Numbered from the stretch's first letter, positions 1 to 5,225 are shown. The stretch: 5,486 nucleotides of DNA from JBHIBD01 sp046758865 (GCA_046758865.1 JBHIBD010000106.1:1-5486), one strand, 5' to 3'. Numbers and translations are program-made. Notes: a model not told the origin generated them from the letters alone.

Positions 1-1
1 A

Positions 2-970
2 CTACGCCCTGGGGTGGCTCCTACTATAGACCTTGCGGAGTCGCTCGGTGGTGACGTGGGTGTATACCTGGGTGGAGGACAGATAGGCGTGCCCCAGCAT
101 CTCCTGGACGGCACGAAGGTCGGCGCCCCTGTCAAGTAGGTGGGTGGCGAAGCTGTGTCTCAGGATGTGGGGCGACGGACTATGGTTCATACCTGCAAGC
201 TTCATGTATTTATCTAATATCCGCGAGATGCTGCGGACGGATAGTCGTCCTTTATTCTTGTTCAAAAACAGGGCGGGATTTTTGTCACCATCCCTCGATG
301 CGATATAGACCTTCACTGCCTCAAGCGCATGGCTGCCTATAGGCACCAACCTTTCCTTCTTCCCCTTCCCCCTTACCCTGAGCAGCTCACTGAAGGTGTC
401 AACGTCATCGATATTAAGCCCCACCAGTTCACTGACCCGTATGCCCGTACTGTAAAGGGTTTCAAGGATTGCCCTGTCCCTGGCGTCCTTAGCGAAGTGA
501 CGGAACGCCCTACGGCCCTGAGCTTTAGCTATGGAGGGCCTGCCCTTCCGCCGCTCCAAAGGTGCTATGGAGGGTCTGCGGCCCTGGAGACCGTCGGGCG
601 TTACGGCGCCAAGCAGCGACTCCATCTCCTTAACGGTCAAAAACCTGGGGAGTCTCCCCTCCTTCCTCGGAGAGCGCAGGACGTTGGCCGGGTTGTGCTC
701 AATAATCTGCTCCTTGCAGAGAAACTTATAGAAGGAGCGCAAGGTGGCAATCTTTCTGGAGAGCGAGGTGTTCTTGTAGTCCTTTGACCTGAGTCCTACA
801 AGGAATTTTCGGAGGAGTATTGGGGTTACGTCCTGAGGGCTAACACAGCCCTGGGACTCCAGGAATTCCAGGTGTTGCCGAATATCTTGCCGGTACGCCC
901 TCAGCGTGTGGGCAGAATAATTTGCACCGTGCTCAAGCCCGTGCAGAAATCTTTCGGCAAGTTCTTTCAA
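2..970 (-). CDS. xerC: XerC-type tyrosine site-specific recombinase with an in-frame repeat-derived insertion
   Basis: Predicted cytoplasmic tyrosine recombinase of the XerC/XerD family. These enzymes resolve chromosome dimers at dif with a partner recombinase and FtsK. The 322-residue protein has an N-terminal SAM-like core-binding domain (about 1-105, with HTLRAYRQDI) and a C-terminal catalytic domain. The full catalytic set is visible: R178 (GIRVSEL), K202 (GKGKKER), H268 and R271 (HILRHSFATHLL), H294 (MLGH) and nucleophile Y303 (TQVYTHV). The C-terminus ends in HPRA as in Xer proteins. The start is TTG at 970-968: an AGAGG site lies 9 nt upstream, and an in-frame TAG lies just before it. 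The nearby ATG at 977-975 is out of frame. Odd feature: about 32 residues more than usual lie between ESLLGAV and ARDRAIL (roughly 127-160), rich in Arg/Gly/Pro and containing a repeated RPSIA. All catalytic residues remain, so activity is plausible. XerC is preferred to XerD from overall motif wording, but the distinction is not certain. Confidence 0.9.
   Translation of the reverse strand: MKELAERFLHGLEHGANYSAHTLRAYRQDIRQHLEFLESQGCVSPQDVTPILLRKFLVGLRSKDYKNTSLSRKIATLRSFYKFLCKEQIIEHNPANVLRSPRKEGRLPRFLTVKEMESLLGAVTPDGLQGRRPSIAPLERRKGRPSIAKAQGRRAFRHFAKDARDRAILETLYSTGIRVSELVGLNIDDVDTFSELLRVRGKGKKERLVPIGSHALEAVKVYIASRDGDKNPALFLNKNKGRLSVRSISRILDKYMKLAGMNHSPSPHILRHSFATHLLDRGADLRAVQEMLGHAYLSSTQVYTHVTTERLRKVYSRSHPRA
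491..592 (-). repeat. Repeat-derived segment inserted in frame in xerC
   Basis: This stretch encodes the extra residues of the recombinase. Plus-strand positions 528-542 and 564-578 are direct repeats (GCTATGGAGGG, then C or T, then CTG), 36 bp or 12 codons apart, giving the repeated RPSIA peptide. CTACGGCCCTG (510-520) and CTGCGGCCCTG (576-586) form a second direct-repeat pair, giving QGRRA and QGRRP. A near-palindrome GGAGGGC-CT-GCCCTTCC lies at 533-549. In E. coli XerD only about 11 residues separate the equivalent LL and RD motifs; here there are 43. The reading frame is kept open. The exact boundaries are inferred, with an uncertainty of about 10 bp on each side. Confidence 0.65.
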
Positions 971-979
971 GGGCCATGA

Positions 980-984
980 CCTCT
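980..984 (-). promoter_or_regulatory. Ribosome binding site deciding the TTG start of xerC
   Basis: On the minus strand AGAGG ends 9 nt before the TTG at 970-968. The ATG at 977-975 lies only 2 nt from the same site and in another frame, so the site supports the TTG. Confidence 0.6.
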
Positions 985-1025
985 ACGCCATGGCCACCCA
1001 TTCACCTATGTAGCTTCAAGGCAAA

Positions 1026-1054
1026 ATCTTAGCAAATACACAAACAAATATCAA
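1026..1054 (-). promoter_or_regulatory. Predicted sigma-70-type promoter of xerC
   Basis: On the minus strand TTGATA (1054-1049) is followed after 17 bp by TAAGAT (1031-1026). These match the -35 and -10 consensus at 5/6 and 4/6. Transcription would start near 1019, giving a leader of about 50 nt. It sits back to back with the pabB promoter. Confidence 0.5.
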
Positions 1055-1068
1055 GCTAAACCCCAACC

Positions 1069-1097
1069 TTGACATTATGAGATGGCATCTATAGAAT
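1069..1097 (+). promoter_or_regulatory. Predicted strong sigma-70-type promoter of pabB
   Basis: TTGACA (1069-1074, 6/6 consensus) is followed after exactly 17 bp by TAGAAT (1092-1097, 5/6). Transcription would start near 1104. The GTG at 1157 would then have a leader of about 53 nt and the ATG at 1190 one of about 86 nt. No operator or riboswitch was recognised between promoter and gene. Confidence 0.65.
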
Positions 1098-1146
1098 CGT
1101 GGCCACTTTACCATAATTCCCTATAGGCCTTATTGCAGTTGGGGAC

Positions 1147-1150
1147 AGGA
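1147..1150 (+). promoter_or_regulatory. Candidate ribosome binding site favouring GTG 1157 of pabB
   Basis: AGGA, within GGACAGGA, ends 6 nt before the GTG at 1157. The other possible starts (TTG 1133, TTG 1139, ATG 1190) have weaker sites upstream. Confidence 0.45.
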
Positions 1151-1156
1151 CAAAAA

Positions 1157-2554
1157 GTGCCGTTTGCCGTAAAATCGCAGCCTGAAAAGATGACCGCCGT
1201 AGAGATAATGTCTCCATGCACCCTAACCGATGCCTTTAAGGGACTGGTTGGTAACGGGACGTTCTTCCTGGATAGTGCCCTTACAATGGAAGAGGATTTG
1301 GCCAGATACTCCTTCCTGGGGTGCAAACCCTTTATGGTACTAAAGTCAAAGGGAAAGAATATAGACATAAAAGACCGCAACGGCACCATAAAGAAACAGG
1401 GCAACCCGTTTGAGGAACTCCGCCGGCTTATTAAAACCTTTAGGGTAGAGGATTCTTTGTTGTCCGACATACCATTTACCGGTGGTGCTGTTGGTTACAT
1501 ATCGTACGACCTCTGCCATTTCGTTGAGCGCCTGCCGTCAACCACCATAGACGATATTGGGTTTCCAGACATGTACTTTGGATTTTACGATACCATTATC
1601 GTTTATGACCACCATGAAGGTAGGTGTTTCCTGGTGGGAAAAAACGTGGAAAACGATACCTACCATATTACGACCGCCGCACACAAAAAAGGCCCGGCAT
1701 CGGCAACAGGCGGTCGTTCCCCCAGAAGTGGCAAGAAACGAGTCATTAAGGGTAACTTTACAAAGGAAGCCTACCTCGGCGCAGTGAGGAGGGCAAAGGA
1801 ATATATCGCTCAAGGAGACATCTACCAGGTAAATCTGTCACAGAGGTTTGAGACGGAGATAACTATACCGCCACATGAATTGTACATGAGGTTAAGGGCC
1901 ACGAACCCAGCGCCTTTTTCCTCGTACATCCAGTTTGACAATAAGGCGGTAGTAAGCTCCTCCCCCGAACGTTTCCTGCGGCTGCGCCTGGGCCGCGTCC
2001 AGACCAGGCCCATCAAGGGCACACGACCAAGGGGAAGCGACGCCAAGTCCGACAGAAGCCTCATGACCCAGTTGATAAACAGTCCAAAAGATAACGCCGA
2101 GCTTACCATGATCGTGGACTTGGAGCGCAACGACATTGGGCGGGTGTGCAATTATGGCTCCGTCAGGGTCACCAACAAAAAGGTGCTGCAGGCGCACCCC
2201 ACAGTCTTCCACCTGGTAGCCACTATTGAGGGAGACCTCCACCCAAGATACGATGCAGTTGACCTGCTCAAGGCCACCTTCCCCGGCGGCTCCATCACAG
2301 GTACCCCCAAGATACGTGCCATGGAGATAATTGACGAACTTGAGCCCACCCGGCGCAGCCTCTACACCGGGGCTATCGGCTACATAGGCTTCAACGGCAA
2401 CATGGACCTCAGCATTGCCATAAGGACATTCCTGGTAGAAAACTCCAGGGCATATTTCCAGGCGGGTGGGGGCATAGTTGCTGACTCGGACCCTGAGGAG
2501 GAGTATCAAGAGACCCTCCACAAGGCAAAGGCCCTTATGAAATCCGTTGCTTAA
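1157..2554 (+). CDS. pabB: Aminodeoxychorismate synthase component I (PabB)
   Basis: Cytoplasmic enzyme that converts chorismate and ammonia (normally supplied by PabA from glutamine) to 4-amino-4-deoxychorismate, the first committed step to p-aminobenzoate and folate. Residue numbers are from GTG 1157 (465 residues). The N-terminal domain has FLDSAL (about 37-42), RYSFLG (50-55) and GGAVGYISYD (109-118). The chorismate-binding domain has RPIKGTRPRG (284-293), NSPKDNAELTMIVDLERND (308-326), PGGSITGTPKIRAMEIIDE (376-394) and AGGGIVADSDPEEEY (436-450). Lysine 287 in PIKGT is the mark of PabB; anthranilate synthase TrpE normally has PIAGT here. A Gly/Ser/Lys/Arg-rich linker (about 175-196) joins the domains. 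The ORF is also open from TTG 1133, and ATG 1190 is a possible shorter start; the domain needs only sequence from about VEIMSP on. A near-consensus promoter lies upstream, and a pabC-like gene follows after 267 bp. pabA is absent. Confidence 0.93.
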   Translation: MPFAVKSQPEKMTAVEIMSPCTLTDAFKGLVGNGTFFLDSALTMEEDLARYSFLGCKPFMVLKSKGKNIDIKDRNGTIKKQGNPFEELRRLIKTFRVEDSLLSDIPFTGGAVGYISYDLCHFVERLPSTTIDDIGFPDMYFGFYDTIIVYDHHEGRCFLVGKNVENDTYHITTAAHKKGPASATGGRSPRSGKKRVIKGNFTKEAYLGAVRRAKEYIAQGDIYQVNLSQRFETEITIPPHELYMRLRATNPAPFSSYIQFDNKAVVSSSPERFLRLRLGRVQTRPIKGTRPRGSDAKSDRSLMTQLINSPKDNAELTMIVDLERNDIGRVCNYGSVRVTNKKVLQAHPTVFHLVATIEGDLHPRYDAVDLLKATFPGGSITGTPKIRAMEIIDELEPTRRSLYTGAIGYIGFNGNMDLSIAIRTFLVENSRAYFQAGGGIVADSDPEEEYQETLHKAKALMKSVA

Positions 2555-2591
2555 AGTCGTAGGAGCGGGGTGACCCTGCCCCTGCAGCAGG
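2555..2591 (+). repeat. Weak palindromic region after pabB
   Basis: Directly after the pabB stop, GTAG (2559-2562) is followed by a GGGG...CCCC hairpin (GGGG 2567-2570, CCCC within 2577-2582) and by the palindrome CCTGC-A-GCAGG (2581-2591). It could be a degraded REP-like element or aid termination. It has no T-run, so an intrinsic terminator cannot be claimed. Confidence 0.3.
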
Positions 2592-2597
2592 TCTCGT

Positions 2598-2625
2598 AAT
2601 GGACTTAGGCGGATGGCTGTCCATT
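2598..2625 (+). repeat. Short hairpin carrying GGCGGATGGCTGTCC
   Basis: AATGGAC (2598-2604) and GTCCATT (2619-2625) form 7-bp arms. Positions 2608-2622 read GGCGGATGGCTGTCC, identical over 15 bp to 4085-4099 in the other spacer. The pair marks a dispersed repeat family. Confidence 0.5.
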
Positions 2626-2627
2626 TA

Positions 2628-2729
2628 TTCTTTTCCCCCTCCCTCGATGGGAGGGGGCAGGGGGGAGGGTGAGACAAAACCTGTTCACCCCCACCCTAAC
2701 CCTCCCCCGTCAAGGGGGAGGGAAGAATA
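2628..2729. repeat. G/C-rich head-to-head double-hairpin element, copy A
   Basis: Left hairpin: CCCCCTCCC (2635-2643), loop TCGAT, GGGAGGGGG (2649-2657). Right hairpin: CCCTCCCCC (2700-2708), loop GTCAA, GGGGGAGGG (2714-2722). Both have perfect 9-bp arms, and the right half is roughly the reverse complement of the left, so the whole is a large imperfect inverted repeat. The ends TTCTTTT and AAGAATA are also inverted. Four G-tracts lie at 2649-2669 on the plus strand and four on the minus strand at 2708-2688, both fitting G-quadruplex patterns. A second copy is at 3910-4020. The layout recalls BIMEs, where two REP units face each other. Confidence 0.85.
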
Positions 2730-2771
2730 CGCCTTAACCGTCATCTATCAAGGAGCTTATCTACAACGAGC

Positions 2772-2796
2772 GGACAGGGATAAACCCTGTCCCTAC
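2772..2796 (-). repeat. REP-like hairpin with GTAG foot and TTTAT loop
   Basis: On the plus strand GGACAGGG (2772-2779), ATAAA, CCCTGTCC (2785-2792) and CTAC (2793-2796) follow each other. Read on the minus strand this is GTAG followed at once by a perfect 8-bp hairpin with loop TTTAT. It shares the loop and the GTAG foot with hairpins at the right end of the window, but not the stem sequence. Confidence 0.7.
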
Positions 2797-2821
2797 ACAA
2801 AATCACACCAGACGGCTAATA

Positions 2822-3775
2822 ATGGACACCAATACAGAAAATATATTCCCGTCCACCTTAGGCGGTTCATCCAGTAGGGTCACACCCGTTTACGTGTACC
2901 TGAACGGGGACGTCGTGATGGAGGACGAGGCGGTGGTGTCGATAAGAGACAGAGGCTTCCTCTACGGTGACGCCATATTCGAGACCTTGCGCTCCTACGA
3001 CGGAAGGCCGTTTATGTTAAAAGACCACCTGGAGCGCCTCATGGCCTCGGCACATGCACTCGGTATACATACAGAGCATACCACTGACGAACTCCACCAG
3101 GCAGTTATGCACCTGCTTGACCTAAATAAACTGAAGGATGCCTATATAAGGATAACCTTATCCAGGGGCGAGGGGGGCAAGGGACTCATGCCTGATGCGA
3201 CGTCGAGTCCCACCCTGGTCATCGAGAACCGTCCCCTCAGACCATACCCCGACGAACTATACAAAAAGGGTATAAGGCTCATCGTCTCAGATTATCGTAG
3301 GAGCACCTCGGACCCTATCGCACGCCACAAGACCGCAAACTTCCTGACAGGCATACAGGCCAGGCAGGAGGCATCAAAAAAGGATAACCAGGATGCCCTG
3401 TTTCTGGACACTGATGGGAACGTGTGTGAGGGCACCGTGTGGAATATCTTTATGGTCGAGGGCTCCAGAGTGGTTACGCCATCCACCACGGTAAATATAC
3501 TACCCGGCATAACACGGAAGGTTGTTCTTAAAATCTGCAGAGACAAGGGCATTGCAACCTCCGAAGAACTCTTCCCGGCCGAGAGGCTTCTAGAGGCCGA
3601 TGAGGTATTTATAACAAGCTCGCTCATGGAAATAATGCCCGTGGCCACCATAGCGAACCACCGGATAGGCACTAAAATCCCAGGAAAGATTACACGGCGT
3701 CTCATGGAGGCCTATAAAAAACTGACAAAGGTCGCGCCTGAAGAGGAGGGAGAGGTGGGCAGCCGTGTCCCATAA
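2822..3775 (+). CDS. pabC: Class IV PLP aminotransferase-family protein, probable aminodeoxychorismate lyase (PabC)
   Basis: PLP enzyme of the fold-type IV family that holds PabC (4-amino-4-deoxychorismate lyase, giving p-aminobenzoate and pyruvate), branched-chain and D-amino-acid aminotransferases. Seen in the 317-residue protein: VYVYLNGDVV (23-32), DRGFLYGDAIFETLR (43-57), DHLERL (68-73), the probable PLP lysine K170 in RHKTANFLTGIQARQEA, CEGTVWNIF (202-210, with E203), ILPGITR (226-232, phosphate-binding turn) and FITSSLMEIMPV (263-274). PabC function is inferred mainly from the adjacent pabB and from the SLMEIMPV wording; ilvE-like or D-amino-acid transaminase activity cannot be excluded. 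The start is uncertain. ATG 2822 has no clear ribosome binding site and adds about 22 residues that the family normally lacks. GTG 2894, just before YLNGD, is an alternative with AGTAGGG about 14 nt upstream. No convincing own promoter was found. Confidence 0.85.
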   Translation: MDTNTENIFPSTLGGSSSRVTPVYVYLNGDVVMEDEAVVSIRDRGFLYGDAIFETLRSYDGRPFMLKDHLERLMASAHALGIHTEHTTDELHQAVMHLLDLNKLKDAYIRITLSRGEGGKGLMPDATSSPTLVIENRPLRPYPDELYKKGIRLIVSDYRRSTSDPIARHKTANFLTGIQARQEASKKDNQDALFLDTDGNVCEGTVWNIFMVEGSRVVTPSTTVNILPGITRKVVLKICRDKGIATSEELFPAERLLEADEVFITSSLMEIMPVATIANHRIGTKIPGKITRRLMEAYKKLTKVAPEEEGEVGSRVP

Positions 3776-3813
3776 ACGAAGGTACATTTCCGCCACTGAT
3801 GGCAGACAATGAA

Positions 3814-3841
3814 GTAGGGGCACGGCATGCCGTGCCCCTAC
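3814..3841. repeat. Perfect 28-bp palindrome with GTAG/CTAC ends
   Basis: GTAGGGGCACGGCA (3814-3827) is followed without spacer by its exact reverse complement (3828-3841). It lies 38 bp after the pabC stop and could fold in the 3' end of the pabC transcript. No T-run follows, so it is not a classical terminator. GTAG stands at the foot on both strands. Confidence 0.85.
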
Positions 3842-3844
3842 CAT

Positions 3845-3907
3845 AGAATCAACGACTAATAAAGGCTTCGGCCGTGAGCGGCTCAGCCGAACGGTCGTTG
3901 TCTACCA
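3845..3907. repeat. Hairpin repeat interrupted by a second, inserted palindrome
   Basis: Outer part: AGAATCAACGACTAATAAAGG (3845-3865, 21 positions, split here as AGAAT + CAACGAC + TAATAAAGG) and TCGTTGTCTACCA (3895-3907). The same unit without interruption is the reverse complement of 5400-5432: AGACT, CAACGACCATAAAGG, TCGTTGTCTACCA. The 29 bp between (3866-3894) are a palindrome of their own with TTCGGC (3867-3872) and GCCGAA (3886-3891) and inner TGAGC/GCTCA arms. The simplest reading is insertion of the inner palindrome into the outer hairpin. GG stands at both junctions. Confidence 0.7.
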
Positions 3908-3909
3908 GC

Positions 3910-4020
3910 TTCTTTTCCCCCTCCCTTGACGGGAGGGGGCTAGGGGGAGGGTGAAATAAATAATCTTCTCTTGTTCACCCCCACCCTTACCCTCCCCCGT
4001 CAAGGGGGAGGGGAAAATAA
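3910..4020. repeat. G/C-rich head-to-head double-hairpin element, copy B
   Basis: Same design as copy A upstream of pabC. Left hairpin CCCCCTCCC (3917-3925), loop TTGAC, GGGAGGGGG (3931-3939); right hairpin CCCTCCCCC (3990-3998), loop GTCAA, GGGGGAGGG (4004-4012). Here the loops are reverse complements of each other, so the inverted symmetry is better kept than in copy A. The A/T-rich centre is several bases longer than in copy A. Four-tract G motifs lie at 3931-3951 (plus) and 3998-3978 (minus). Confidence 0.85.
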
Positions 4021-4041
4021 ATCTCACCCGTCGTTTATTAA

Positions 4042-4099
4042 GGACAGTCCGCCTCGGGCTGAAAGTCCGCCAGTTAGTTTGGAGGGCGGATGGCTGTCC
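4042..4099. repeat. Inverted repeat with GGACAG...CTGTCC arms
   Basis: GGACAGTCCGCC (4042-4053) faces GGCGGATGGCTGTCC (4085-4099). The arms match except for 3 extra bases in the right one. Inside, TCCGCC (4066-4071) can also pair with GGCGGA (4085-4090), so two foldings compete. The right arm is identical to 2608-2622. Confidence 0.6.
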
Positions 4100-4123
4100 G
4101 AGAACGGACAGGAAGACGAGCAT

Positions 4124-4163
4124 AAAAAAATAGACCTCGTCCACAAACATAATATGGACGAGG
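4124..4163 (-). terminator. Intrinsic terminator of the chelatase-like gene
   Basis: On the minus strand CCTCGTCC (4163-4156), a 13-nt loop and GGACGAGG (4142-4135) form a perfect 8-bp stem, followed by TCTATTTTTTT (4134-4124). It starts about 42 nt after the stop codon of the minus-strand gene. It has no T-run on the plus strand, so it is directional. Confidence 0.8.
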
Positions 4164-4204
4164 CCCAAGCCAAAAGACAATCCTGGTTTAAAAACCTGTT
4201 AAGG

Positions 4205-5092
4205 CTAAGGGGCCTTGGACTCCCTTCCCCACAATGCCAGCTTGGCGTCTATCGTGGCCTTGAGCCACTTGGTAAGGTTAACATGGGGCAGATAGGGGCG
4301 GCCATAGCGAAATTTCAGCCCCTTTAACACATCCTCCAGCATCCCCTCGATACCACCGGGGGCCATCAGGCAGGGCACTACCAGGACATCGCCGTCGCGA
4401 CCCTTTTCCTCCACCAACTTCCTCAAGTCTTCATTCGCCTGCTTCATCACCTCTGGGGATGCACCGAACATTATGGTAGCAACGGTGGCGTCCTTAAACC
4501 CCCCTTTCTCCCTCACGTGACTGGCAAGGGCGTGCATACTCTTGAGCCACATGGTCTCGGCCTCCCTGGTGATGGGGCCATGGGCCACCAGGATTACCGT
4601 CTCGTTGGCCGGGTGGCGGCTTATCTCCATCGTCCTCTCGTACACAACCTCTGCGATAAGCGGGTTATGCTCCGTGGCATGGGCCATATGGATGTCTGCC
4701 TTTATCTCTACAGGCTTTATCTCTGATTTCCTCTCTGGAGGGACAGGCTCAATGCCCAGATAATACTCCATCTTCCTCACAACGGGACTGTGAGTGGATA
4801 TGTACATGGGTATGACCAGAATCTTGTCATTATACCTCGACTGGAGCTTATTGATGCCGTCCTGGAGCTTCTCGGGTTCAAGTCCGAGCACCAGCTCGAC
4901 GTCGTACATCTTCTTTATGGGTTCAACCGCATCTATTACGTGCTGGTCCCACTCAGAGACCGGTACACCTGGTGGATCAACGCCCCTGGCGAGTATCAAG
5001 ATACCCAGCTTCTTTGCCGGCGCGCCAGATGCAGGGGAAGGGCAGAGTGCAAGCAAAGACAGGACACATACGTATACCAGGAATTTCCTCAT
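4205..5092 (-). CDS. Exported CbiX/SirB-like class II chelatase-family protein
   Basis: The 295-residue protein starts with a clear Sec signal peptide (MRKF, hydrophobic 5-17, probable cleavage after ASG at 21-23), so it should act outside the cytoplasm. The rest is two CbiX/SirB-like half domains. The N half (about 28-115) has LILARG (32-37), W48, VIPMYISTHSPV (93-104). The C half (about 165-260) has VILVAHGPITREAETMW (166-182), VVPCLMAPGGIE (238-249) and a final PYLPHVNLTKWL. Class II chelatases insert Co, Fe or Ni into tetrapyrroles using histidines. Here the usual first histidine of the N half is R36, while H101 remains; the C half keeps H171 but has I248 where APGGH would be expected. 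A short His-rich stretch (H135, H138, H142) links the halves. Function may be metal or tetrapyrrole binding rather than chelation; this is inference. ATG 5092 is supported by an excellent ribosome binding site. It is a single-gene unit with its own promoter and terminator. LALC at 14-17 is not a good lipobox. Confidence 0.85.
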   Translation of the reverse strand: MRKFLVYVCVLSLLALCPSPASGAPAKKLGILILARGVDPPGVPVSEWDQHVIDAVEPIKKMYDVELVLGLEPEKLQDGINKLQSRYNDKILVIPMYISTHSPVVRKMEYYLGIEPVPPERKSEIKPVEIKADIHMAHATEHNPLIAEVVYERTMEISRHPANETVILVAHGPITREAETMWLKSMHALASHVREKGGFKDATVATIMFGASPEVMKQANEDLRKLVEEKGRDGDVLVVPCLMAPGGIEGMLEDVLKGLKFRYGRPYLPHVNLTKWLKATIDAKLALWGRESKAP

Positions 5093-5098
5093 TTACAC

Positions 5099-5105
5099 CC
5101 TCCTC
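5099..5105 (-). promoter_or_regulatory. Strong ribosome binding site of the chelatase-like gene
   Basis: GAGGAGG on the minus strand ends 6 nt before the ATG at 5092-5090. It is the best Shine-Dalgarno site of the window and fixes the start together with the signal peptide. Confidence 0.8.
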
Positions 5106-5145
5106 TATGAGCGGTATATGAATTCGGTAATACTTTTGGAGGGCA

Positions 5146-5174
5146 CTTATACCACAACGCACCATATGAATCAA
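5146..5174 (-). promoter_or_regulatory. Predicted sigma-70-type promoter of the chelatase-like gene
   Basis: On the minus strand TTGATT (5174-5169, 4/6) is followed after 17 bp by TATAAG (5151-5146, 5/6). Transcription would start near 5139, about 47 nt before the ATG. No operator was recognised. Confidence 0.5.
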
Positions 5175-5225
5175 GTGGGAATCAAGGGAGTATTTGCGTG
5201 GGGGTGGTGAGTTCACGGACAGAGG

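Larger units (their letters stand above)
3776..4204. other. 429-bp gene-free spacer made mainly of repeats
   Basis: Convergent spacer between pabC (plus) and the chelatase-like gene (minus). In order it holds a perfect 28-bp palindrome, a nested hairpin, the G/C-rich double hairpin copy B, an inverted repeat with GGACAG arms and the terminator of the minus-strand gene. Open frames across it have no protein-like character and read through the repeats. Confidence 0.8.

Noticed and set aside
329..787. Plus-strand 152-codon open frame opposite the recombinase gene
   Set aside because: It lies wholly within xerC on the other strand, has no recognisable domain, and the opposite strand encodes a clear catalytic family.
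1157..2554. Anthranilate synthase component I (trpE)
   Set aside because: Same superfamily, but the PIKGT lysine and the neighbouring class IV aminotransferase/lyase gene point to PabB. A trpE would normally have PIAGT and trpG/trpD neighbours.
1892..2677. Minus-strand 261-codon open frame opposite pabB
   Set aside because: Antisense shadow of a well-conserved gene; its start lies in the G/C-rich double hairpin, and it shows no family motifs.
2688..2708. Telomere-like TTAGGG on the minus strand
   Set aside because: A single occurrence inside a hairpin repeat; there is no array and no reason to expect telomeres in a bacterial spacer.
2599..2877. Small open frames through the repeats (also 3971-4327 and 5194-5379)
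   Set aside because: They read through palindromes, giving low-complexity Pro/Gly/Arg-rich peptides, and lack ribosome binding sites.
3814..3841. Rho-independent terminator of pabC
   Set aside because: The stem is strong but is followed by CATAGAATC with no T-run, so the palindrome is recorded as a repeat. A termination role is possible but not shown.
5042..5044. Lipoprotein signal (LALC) in the chelatase-like protein
   Set aside because: Leucine at the position before the cysteine does not fit a lipobox. The ASG cleavage site shortly after it fits signal peptidase I better.
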